Part shown: piece by piece, positions 56,747 through 64,000 of the stretch
Numbering within the stretch: position 1 is the first letter of the stretch
Layout: each line of letters begins with the position of its first letter
Assembly: GCF_963678635.1 (NCBI RefSeq)
Contig: NC_087065.1
Coordinates: 61,716,754 to 61,780,753 of the forward strand
Direction of reading: 5' to 3'
Origin: Symsagittifera roscoffensis
Taxonomy: Eukaryota; Xenacoelomorpha; Acoela; Convolutidae
Length of the DNA: 64,000 bases
Made by a program: the position numbers and the translations under genes
Notes under the pieces: generated by a model
What the model was told of the DNA's origin: nothing
Database searches by the model: none
Seen by the model: the letters and a program-made list of their open reading frames with translations, nothing else

Positions 56747-58144
56747 TCAGGCGATGCTCAAGTAGTACTTCTTGTGAAGATGCACCATTATCTCTGTTTC
56801 TGCAAAGACCACATGTAGGATAGCGTACAATTCCCTCGAGCTCAGTTTGCCCCTGTTTGGGTCGTACACCGGCATCGAGACCTCCACTATTCCTCTTTCA
56901 ATCATGAAGTCACGTAGTCTTGTCAGTGCCAATATCACGTGTTCGGGATCAATTGTGTTTCTGTCGTTGACTCTCGTTACTAGGAAGCAGAGGTATTTGC
57001 CCGGGACTTGTGCCACTGACGGTGGAAGCGCTGCCATGCCTCCCAGTCCTGGCCTCTGTCTGAACAGAAACTCTACGTTCTGGTACTCTCTTTTGAAGTC
57101 AGCCTCCAATCTTGATTTGAAACTCATGTCCGCCGTGATGCAGATCGCGCTGGTCCTGTTTGACAGGATGAAGTCGCTATCCGTTATCATGATGTTCTCT
57201 GAGTATTCATTGGGTATTTCGAATTTCGTTTTGAAATTCCTTCCTATGGTAGGCTCTGGTTCTTCTTCCTCCAGTTCCAATCCGCTTGTTTCCCTCACTT
57301 CCTTGAGCTTCTTTATCATCAAATTTTCGGTGTGGGTAAGTCCTACCCCCACTCCCCGGACAAAAATATTTATCGACGTCCCCGTCGATGTAGTCGGGTC
57401 TGAATTGTCCTTAGGGATGTCCAGTGGCCTGTCTGTTGCTGTCCATCCGAAAAGAGGGTCCTCTGTCTTCATGTAATTTGCTGCTGATACATCGATTTGC
57501 TGAATGCTTTGTCCTTCGCGGCTCTCGTCCTTGACATCACGCATCCACTCTAGAATCCTCAAGTTCGTGTTCTCCCTCCTTTCTATCTCACTCTGTTCGA
57601 GATCCGTCTCCAATTCTGGCGTCGAGTAATCATCCTGCGGATAATGTCCACCATCGTCAATGACCTGCCATTCCTCTCCGGCCTCCAGTTCGCCTGCGCT
57701 TAGTAGTTCATCGCCCAACTTGTCTGGCTGTATCTTATCGATCAAGAAGTCATCCCCGTACCTATTGTACCTCATGCCTGTGCGTTTACGATTGCCAGTC
57801 CTGGTTTCCGGTGGTGTTGGTCGATCCGGCTCCATCCACTTCGGTACCTCGTTTTGCTCTGGGTCGTTCCAGTCTTCTTCTACAAATGAACCTGCATCCG
57901 ACTCCACTTCTATCTTTTCGTTGTCGTCCAAACTCAAGTTCTCATTACCATCATTTTTCTCTCTAGTGCCTTTCTCATTCACTTCGCACGCTGGTTCCAC
58001 CACCAGGTACTCAAGACCTTCCATGTCTTTTGGTAGGCACCAGTCCTCCGGGGACGGGACATGAGGCTTCAGATTTTCGTAATGTGCTGCTCGCCCTGTA
58101 CTCAAGCGATAGAACCGTCCTTGTTGATGTACTTCCGTAATCAT
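56747..58144 (-). CDS. C-terminal part of Pol with macrodomain-like fold, 465 codons
   Basis: The first residues (about 1-28, to ENLKPHVP) are the end of the integrase GPY/F domain, whose W-R-G-P-F part is encoded just upstream in this same frame. The ATG at 58144 is thus probably not a natural start but lies inside a frame separated from gag-pol by a frameshift. Residues 60-310 are acidic and Pro/Asp/Glu-rich with RYNRYGDDF, a tail typical of Gypsy Pol. Residues about 318-460 resemble a macrodomain of the TARG1/ALC1 type: SDFILSNRTSAICITADM, LEADFKREY, KYLCFLVTR, VSMPVYDP, and AILHVVFAETEIMVHL. The Gly-rich substrate loop and the catalytic Lys and Asp of TARG1 seem not conserved, so binding rather than hydrolysis is more likely. 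Overlaps the gag-pol stop by ATGA. Confidence 0.75.
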   Translation of the reverse strand: MITEVHQQGRFYRLSTGRAAHYENLKPHVPSPEDWCLPKDMEGLEYLVVEPACEVNEKGTREKNDGNENLSLDDNEKIEVESDAGSFVEEDWNDPEQNEVPKWMEPDRPTPPETRTGNRKRTGMRYNRYGDDFLIDKIQPDKLGDELLSAGELEAGEEWQVIDDGGHYPQDDYSTPELETDLEQSEIERRENTNLRILEWMRDVKDESREGQSIQQIDVSAANYMKTEDPLFGWTATDRPLDIPKDNSDPTTSTGTSINIFVRGVGVGLTHTENLMIKKLKEVRETSGLELEEEEPEPTIGRNFKTKFEIPNEYSENIMITDSDFILSNRTSAICITADMSFKSRLEADFKREYQNVEFLFRQRPGLGGMAALPPSVAQVPGKYLCFLVTRVNDRNTIDPEHVILALTRLRDFMIERGIVEVSMPVYDPNRGKLSSRELYAILHVVFAETEIMVHLHKKYYLSIA

Positions 58145-61100
58145 GAACGGTCCTCTCCATTTCTTGAGTAGTTTCTTTCTTCGTCGTTTAGCTCTTGTTG
58201 TCTTTTGATCGCTTCCTTCACGTATGCTTGAGGTGACGTCCTCTTCCCCTCGTACTCCGGGTAGAAGAATGTTATAGGCATTGCCCTTTCCCTGCCTGTC
58301 AACATCATGAAAGGACTGATACCCGTCGTTGAGTGCTGAGTACTATTATAGGCTCCTACTACCTGTGGCAGGTATTTGTCCCAGTCCGTCATGTATCTCG
58401 AGCAGTACACCCTGAGCATGTTGACCAGTGTCCTGTTCTGTCTCTCTACCAACCCATTGGTCTGTGGATGATAGGTCGTCGAGTGCGCTTGAGCAATGTG
58501 TGATCTCTTCATCAATTCTTTTGTCAAGTCCCCCACAAAAGCCTTGCCGTTGTCCGACTGGAAAGTCATTGGACAACCATACCGCGATATCCAATGCGTT
58601 ATCAGGTGATCACATGTCTCCTCTGCCGAGGCTGTCTGGCACGGAACCGCTTCCGCCAACTTGGTGAAGTGATCTATTATAACTAGTATTTGGTTATAAC
58701 CCGACTCCGTCATGCAGATTTTCTGATGGTCTATCTGCACCACTTCATTGAATTCCGAACTCTCGACAGACTTGAGGGGAAACTTCATCTTCCTTGGGTC
58801 TTTTACTTGAAGGCATGCTAGGCAGGCATTCACCCATCTCTCGCAAGCTTTTCTCATTCCCGGCCAATCAAACCTGTGAAGTATCCTTTGTTGTACTTTA
58901 TCTATCCCCTGGTGGCCCATCTGGTCGTGTGATCTGAAAAGCACCTCCGTTTGGTACAATTGTGGTAGTATGATGAGGTTGTGTTTGTGTAATATTTTTT
59001 CCTCATCTCTTCTCTTGCACGCTACCACCCCTTCAGCTGTGTGATAAAGTAAATCTCTCTTTTCTTTGTAGAACTGGCTCAAGATCTTGTAGCTGTCTTC
59101 CTCAAGTTCCCCCTTCTCCTTGACTCCCGAATGGATCCATTTGGAGAGGTTACTTGTCATTTTGTCATTCTTCTGGGCCCTTATTAGGTCAGACAGCCTG
59201 TATCTCGCCTTAACGTGCTCCTTTAGCGCCATGATCTGTCCATTCATTTCACCAGGGTTGTGGATGTCATCGCTCAGCTTCACACATATCATCCTTTTCA
59301 CGATTTTCATGTCGTCTTCTGGTACCAGATTCGTTCTGACGTTTGAGTTGCACGATAGTTCCCTTAGTGGTTTTCTTGAAACTGCTATTTTCTCGAGCTC
59401 TTCACCACCTCGTACCTCTTGTATTTCCAGATTGTACGTCCCTGAAGATGGATCCGTCTGTAATTCCCTGTCGTGCTGTCTTATCTTCTCTTCCGCCAGT
59501 ATCATGCATAGACTGTCTTGGTCTTCGCTGCTCTCATCCGAGTCTTCATCCCATTCTTCACGCTCCCCGGACAATTTCCCTTCTCCGGTTTCGTCTTCTT
59601 CCATGAATCTGGACCACTCCCCGGACTCTTGATCTCGTCCCAGGTGTTCAACTTCTTCTCTGAATGTTACTTTCTTATCCCTGACTTTTGTCTGCTCCAG
59701 AATTTTTTCGGGGATTTTTTCAACTAGTGATCGCACAACTTCCTTGCTATCAGTGATGCTTCCTTTTGAGACGTCAGTATTGTTCACTGTTTCTTCTCTC
59801 CGAAGTATGGTTAGTTCCGGTGCCTCCTGACCTTTCCCTTGGATCACGGGCTTGTCATCTGATAGTTTCTCAAGCAACCTCATTAAGTCTTCATCTATTC
59901 GGACCGTTCCCTCCTCTACCTGGATGAGATCATAACCTTTTGCCTTGAGTGTTTCCCTCACGATCTTGGACTTGAGCATTATTCCTACCGGAATCCCTCT
60001 GCTTCTCTTCAAGATGGTCTTTTCAAGAGGCTCTTTCGGCAATTCGGGATGATCTTCAATCGGTTTGCCTGATTTGTCCAGCCATCTCGTGAGTGGAAGA
60101 CTGTCGTACGTTTCTTTGTCCATAAAGGAGAAGCCGTCTTTGATCTCAGGTCTGTCCGCCTCTCTTTGTTCTTGCCTCTCGTAGAACTCCGTCTTCTTAC
60201 TCAAGCTGTCAGCATTTTGATGTTTATCTCGTGTTCTGTGCTCAATTATCATGTTGTATCCATCCAAGCGAACTATCCACCTCCCAATATAGCTCTGGTC
60301 CATTGAGTACGTTTTCAGCCAGCTTAGTGCTCGGTTGTCGACTCGCAGCTTGAAGGGCTCACTGCCTAAGTATGCTCTGTATTTTTCGACAAAGGTGACC
60401 ACCGCGAACATCTCTGCTTTCGGTGCTCCGTACTTCATTTCTGTGTCACTTAGGACCTTGCTCCCGTATGCTATTGGTCTCAAGACTGTCTTCCCATTCC
60501 ATTCTTGTTCTTGATGGAGAATCCCAGAAATAGCGACTACTGATGCATCCGTGTCTAGCACGTACATCCCTTTCTCAGTCGGCATACCCAGTACTGGTGC
60601 CTCACACAGCTCTTTCTTTATTCTCTGGAATGACTCTTCTGCCGCGTTGTTCCACGTGAACTTCTTGCCCTTATGTCTCATTAATTGTTGCATCGGGTAT
60701 ACCTTGTCCGCATATCCCTTGATGAATTCTCTATAATAGTTGGCGAAACCCAGGAAGCTCATCAGCTGGTGTTCCGTCTTCGGTGATTTCCAGGTTAGGA
60801 CTGCTTCCACGGCGTCTGGGTCAGGTCTGATACCGTGTTTATCTACCATCCTGCCCAAGTATTTGATCGAGTCCTTGAGTATCTCGCACTTTGATGGTTT
60901 ACACTTCAGCCCCGATCTTTTCATGCACGCGAACACCTCGTCAAGCCTCTCGATGTGGTCTTCTAGTGTTGGCGTTGCTATTACCACGTCGTCCACGTAG
61001 CACATTACCAGGTTGCCGTACTTCTTCGTCACGCCTATCAACGCGTGTGCCATCAGCCGCTGAAACGTGGCTGTTGCATTGCAGAGTCCAAACGGCATCC

Positions 61101-64000
61101 GTTTCCATTGAAACAGACCCAACTCGCAGGCGAACCCTGTCTTGTCCCTGTCTTGCTTCCTTAATGGTACCTGCCAAAAGGCCGAGCCTAAATCAAGAGT
61201 CGTAAAAAATTTCGCATCACCTAACTTCGAGAGGCTCTCATCAATTCTAGGTATGGGATAGGCATCCTTCACCGTGACGGAGTTCAGGTATCGAAAGTCA
61301 CAACAAAACCTTAACTGGTCGCCTTTCTTTTTGGCCATCACTACTCCACACGCCCACGGCGACTTGGATGGTTCTATCATGTCATACTCTAGTAACGTTT
61401 CGATTTCTTTTCTGCACGCGTCCGATTTGTGTGGGGTCATGCGCCTCGCCCCCTCCCTGTGTGGCACCGCGTTTTCCTCAAGTTCTATTTCATGTTCAAC
61501 AAAATTACAACACCCGATATCCGCCTTATGCCTTGAAAAAACCTCCTCGTTCCGCTCTAGTACGTCCTTGATAGCTTCGAGCTGTTCATCTTTCAGTTTG
61601 CCCCTTAAATGTTCAATCTCCGGCAGAACCGGTTTATCAGTTTGCATTTCATCTAGTGTGGGTCGCTCTGGAAAGTTCGAACAGCTCGAAAGCCCATCGT
61701 CCGTTTCTGACTTAACTGATTTGATAAGACTTGAAGAATCTTTTATTCTCTGCAATCGTCTCAAGATACAAATTTTGTCCCTGTGATTAGGACAATCAAC
61801 AACTTCATTTTGTTTTGAGTTTTCAATTGTTTCGTATCGAGTTTTAACTGGTAAAGCATATCCCAGCTTCCTCCCTCTCTGTATCGTGATCGGTATATCA
61901 AGGGTATTCAACAAGACACTGACGCAGAGGCCGCTCTTCGTTATCGAAAATGATCTTCCTAAAACAGCAGCGCTTTGACTATTGGGATTCGGAACTATAC
62001 ACACTTGCTTGTTGTCACTTAGTTCATTATAATTTTTCATCCTCAAGCTTACGATTGCCGCTTCATTAGCTTTTAACCTCACTCTCCTACTCAAGAATAC
62101 CGGTGCTTTGTTTTCATTCGCCATTATTAAATTTACCGGTTTGATTGCGTACCTCCTATCCGGGTTCCGTATCCTGAACATTGCATTATTTAGATCAATC
62201 GTTACGTCGAAATTCCTGATGAAGTCTCTGCCCAAAATGAATTGGTCAGATTCATCTAGGTTTTCTACCACGATGAAGCTCATCCACAGGTTACGTTCCC
62301 CCAAATTGAGGGCTATTATCGGCGTCCTGCCCAACACCCGAAGGGCCCCTTTGTTTGCAGCTGACAGCCGTATTCTCGAGTCTATCAAGTCACCTTTGTC
62401 AAAGCCCATCTTTTCCCATGTTTCGATTGGTATGACGCTCAAGACTGCTCCCGTGTCGAGTAATCCACGTAACTGAGTCTTTTTGCCATTTATGTCTAGC
62501 ACGTGCCCTGTCACGTCTGCTTCCGTCCCGATGTGCATTGCATCTTCTTCGAGCATAGCACAGTGTCCAATCGATCTTACTTTCAATTCTTCTTTCCCTA
62601 CATAGATTTGTCCAATTAGGTCTTCGTCGCATGTTATCATCGTCTTGGTATAGATGTTGATTCCATCTATATTTAGCATGACCTCGTGTGGACCATAAGC
62701 TTCAGTGTACCTATTATCAACACGTACCGATTTGCTGCCCCCTCTCGTGAGTAGTGCCCTGAGCGCTCTAGAAGTCGTTTGTGGACTTATTCCACTCAAG
62801 TAGTCTGCATACACGTCAATGTGCATTATCGTCTGGTCGCTCGGCTCGCTCAAGTTTCTGGTTACCTCGTGTCCGCCCACTGTGATTATCGACATTATTC
62901 TTGCTCCGATTTTCGATATTCCAAAAGGTTTACCAGTCACCATTTTCACGGTGTTACAATTCCCGGTCTTCATTGAGCCCGTTCTAGCCTCTGGTATTGA
63001 GTTCGATCCGGTTAATGCCTCGTTAAAATTCTGTCTTTCGATCTCCAACTTTAGTCGTTGCTCTATTTCTTTCGCAGCCAGATCTTGTTTCACTTTGGCA
63101 ATTGCTTCCGTCGCCGCTTTCTCATAATTTATCTCTAGAGAGCTTCCGGCCGCGGACTCTAACGCACCGCTAACATGTGTAACAGCTTTCACTGTCTTCG
63201 TCGGCAATTCGGTGTTTGGTGCCCCCAAGTTCCTAGATTCAAACTCGTTTTGCCTGTTCCGCTGATTCTGCACCGCCGCTAATGCCAACTTATGTTTGGG
63301 GTGATTCTGGTCCTTGACCGCTTCCCAGAACAAGGGACAATCCATTCTGAAGTGCCCCTCCTGGTTACAGAAGAAGCATCTGGCGCCTATCTTGATGATT
63401 AAGCCATTATAGTACTCGTGTTCCTCCATCTGGCTCATATCCTCTTCATCCGGTGCATAACCTAGGCTCTTCATGCCTTGTTTGTACGTTGTGCAGTCAG
63501 CCACATGATGATCCGCTGACCCGCAGTTCGCGCATGATCTGCGCTTGTCCATATCATCTCTAGGTTTGTACCATGATGACCTCTGGGGTTGGCTTCCCCC
63601 TTGCGTGTTCCTGTTTTCGGAATATGAGTACTTCTTAGGTTTCATCAGCATGTATTCTCTTGATTTCTGTCTCATTTCTTCTGGGGTGGGTGCGCTGTCC
63701 TTCGACAATGTGTAGTATGTTGCTAACATTGTCCTTAAGTCATCACTTTTCACCCCATCGATGAACTTCGAGGCAATGCTAAAGTTCCGTCTATTTGTCG
63801 ACTCCTCTGGGTCACTCCTCCTTCTCAAGCTCTCGAGGTCATCTAGGAACCGATCTATTGACTCGTCGTCCCTCTGCCTTCTCTTTTCAAATCGCATCAT
63901 CGCTTGGTGACCCTTCATGCCTGACCCGAATCGATTCAGCAATATCTCGAAGATCTTGTCCGCGGTGTCGCGTTCTTCCTCCTTCTTTGCGACCACGCAT
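58141..64000 (-). CDS. Gag-Pol polyprotein of a Ty3/Gypsy-type element, N-terminus beyond the window
   Basis: About 1950 codons are visible and the frame runs off the right edge; the GTG at 63996 is not a credible start. In order are a capsid-like core (1-100), two CCHC knuckles (155-168 and 207-220), protease with DTG at 514-516 and ILGRDF near 587, RT with FTTLDLGSAFW near 931, MPFGLCNAT near 967 and YVDD at 1000-1003, and RNase H with Asp1148/Asp1150 and VDNRALSWLK. A long acidic linker follows (about 1270-1640), then integrase with the H-H-C-C zinc site (His1690, His1695, Cys1725, Cys1728) and the D1756-D1815-E1851 triad, with 35 residues between the last two. All catalytic residues are present. 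The frame ends shortly after the catalytic core, in a shifted reading of the integrase C-terminal domain. Domain order RT-RNaseH-IN identifies Ty3/Gypsy. Confidence 0.93.
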   Translation of the reverse strand, partial: CVVAKKEEERDTADKIFEILLNRFGSGMKGHQAMMRFEKRRQRDDESIDRFLDDLESLRRRSDPEESTNRRNFSIASKFIDGVKSDDLRTMLATYYTLSKDSAPTPEEMRQKSREYMLMKPKKYSYSENRNTQGGSQPQRSSWYKPRDDMDKRRSCANCGSADHHVADCTTYKQGMKSLGYAPDEEDMSQMEEHEYYNGLIIKIGARCFFCNQEGHFRMDCPLFWEAVKDQNHPKHKLALAAVQNQRNRQNEFESRNLGAPNTELPTKTVKAVTHVSGALESAAGSSLEINYEKAATEAIAKVKQDLAAKEIEQRLKLEIERQNFNEALTGSNSIPEARTGSMKTGNCNTVKMVTGKPFGISKIGARIMSIITVGGHEVTRNLSEPSDQTIMHIDVYADYLSGISPQTTSRALRALLTRGGSKSVRVDNRYTEAYGPHEVMLNIDGINIYTKTMITCDEDLIGQIYVGKEELKVRSIGHCAMLEEDAMHIGTEADVTGHVLDINGKKTQLRGLLDTGAVLSVIPIETWEKMGFDKGDLIDSRIRLSAANKGALRVLGRTPIIALNLGERNLWMSFIVVENLDESDQFILGRDFIRNFDVTIDLNNAMFRIRNPDRRYAIKPVNLIMANENKAPVFLSRRVRLKANEAAIVSLRMKNYNELSDNKQVCIVPNPNSQSAAVLGRSFSITKSGLCVSVLLNTLDIPITIQRGRKLGYALPVKTRYETIENSKQNEVVDCPNHRDKICILRRLQRIKDSSSLIKSVKSETDDGLSSCSNFPERPTLDEMQTDKPVLPEIEHLRGKLKDEQLEAIKDVLERNEEVFSRHKADIGCCNFVEHEIELEENAVPHREGARRMTPHKSDACRKEIETLLEYDMIEPSKSPWACGVVMAKKKGDQLRFCCDFRYLNSVTVKDAYPIPRIDESLSKLGDAKFFTTLDLGSAFWQVPLRKQDRDKTGFACELGLFQWKRMPFGLCNATATFQRLMAHALIGVTKKYGNLVMCYVDDVVIATPTLEDHIERLDEVFACMKRSGLKCKPSKCEILKDSIKYLGRMVDKHGIRPDPDAVEAVLTWKSPKTEHQLMSFLGFANYYREFIKGYADKVYPMQQLMRHKGKKFTWNNAAEESFQRIKKELCEAPVLGMPTEKGMYVLDTDASVVAISGILHQEQEWNGKTVLRPIAYGSKVLSDTEMKYGAPKAEMFAVVTFVEKYRAYLGSEPFKLRVDNRALSWLKTYSMDQSYIGRWIVRLDGYNMIIEHRTRDKHQNADSLSKKTEFYERQEQREADRPEIKDGFSFMDKETYDSLPLTRWLDKSGKPIEDHPELPKEPLEKTILKRSRGIPVGIMLKSKIVRETLKAKGYDLIQVEEGTVRIDEDLMRLLEKLSDDKPVIQGKGQEAPELTILRREETVNNTDVSKGSITDSKEVVRSLVEKIPEKILEQTKVRDKKVTFREEVEHLGRDQESGEWSRFMEEDETGEGKLSGEREEWDEDSDESSEDQDSLCMILAEEKIRQHDRELQTDPSSGTYNLEIQEVRGGEELEKIAVSRKPLRELSCNSNVRTNLVPEDDMKIVKRMICVKLSDDIHNPGEMNGQIMALKEHVKARYRLSDLIRAQKNDKMTSNLSKWIHSGVKEKGELEEDSYKILSQFYKEKRDLLYHTAEGVVACKRRDEEKILHKHNLIILPQLYQTEVLFRSHDQMGHQGIDKVQQRILHRFDWPGMRKACERWVNACLACLQVKDPRKMKFPLKSVESSEFNEVVQIDHQKICMTESGYNQILVIIDHFTKLAEAVPCQTASAEETCDHLITHWISRYGCPMTFQSDNGKAFVGDLTKELMKRSHIAQAHSTTYHPQTNGLVERQNRTLVNMLRVYCSRYMTDWDKYLPQVVGAYNSTQHSTTGISPFMMLTGRERAMPITFFYPEYEGKRTSPQAYVKEAIKRQQELNDEERNYSRNGEDRS

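Larger units (their letters stand above)
45998..64000 (-). mobile_element. well-preserved Gypsy-type LTR element with three ORFs, partial at the window edge
   Basis: From right to left in element sense: gag-pol, macrodomain-bearing Pol tail, spacer with splice acceptor, giant SGNH ORF, 3' non-coding region and 3' LTR. The visible part is 18 kb, already much longer than a typical Gypsy element of 5-8 kb. It is more GC-rich than the DNA to its left and inserted in an older LTR. The 5' LTR, primer-binding site and the start of gag are outside the window. Confidence 0.85.

Noticed and set aside
58141-58240. Programmed -1 frameshift joining gag-pol and the macrodomain frame
   Set aside because: No heptameric slippery site was seen in the overlap and part of the integrase C-terminal domain seems missing, so a deletion is the simpler explanation.

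Overview
The window comes from a metazoan, most likely invertebrate, nuclear genome. Genes are sparse and one is clearly split by an intron with a GTAAGT donor and a TTTCAG acceptor. C2H2 zinc-finger genes are present, the left two thirds is very AT-rich, and most of the DNA is LTR retrotransposon, LINE relic or tandem repeat. The species cannot be named from the sequence. Some long reading frames begin at TTG or GTG; here these are exon or window-edge artefacts, not starts.

Layout. 1-2832: AT-rich, one possible small exon. 2832-16282: five tandem units (four of about 2.8 kb, one of 2.2 kb) carrying the 3' part of a zinc-finger gene. Units 1-4 are broken; unit 5 is the 3' end of an intact two-exon gene on the minus strand (15289-17536, about 606 residues, about 12 fingers). 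17537-26500: intergenic DNA with a LINE relic (18300-20590), minor repeats and a tRNA-like relic. 26523-27329: a second zinc-finger gene. 27774-29990: two plus-sense LTRs around a 456-bp spacer. 29991-36224: a decayed minus-strand Ty3/Gypsy gag-pol. 36225-45997: three tandem LTR-plus-leader units in minus sense, one containing a 215-bp foldback element between TTAA sites. 45998-64000: a much better preserved and more GC-rich Gypsy-type element on the minus strand, nested in an older LTR; its 5' end lies beyond the window.

The most interesting object is the 45998-64000 element. It has an ordinary Gag-PR-RT-RNaseH-integrase core, then a 465-codon frame that continues the integrase C-terminus and ends in what looks like a macrodomain of the TARG1/ALC1 type. 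A strong splice acceptor then precedes a giant third ORF of about 2959 codons. That ORF has a coiled coil, an SGNH/GDSL hydrolase domain with all four signature blocks, a probable second degenerate SGNH domain, a hydrophobic segment and a SUMO-interaction-like C-terminus. Pairing an ADP-ribose-binding-type fold with an esterase-type fold in one LTR element suggests accessory functions that modify or read host modifications. This is inference from motifs. Pol itself is broken by a frameshift in the integrase C-terminal domain, so this copy may no longer be autonomous although the giant ORF is open.

A further signal is the hexamer CTTGAG (element sense), strongly enriched through the coding, spacer and LTR parts of the well-preserved element, with marked strand bias.
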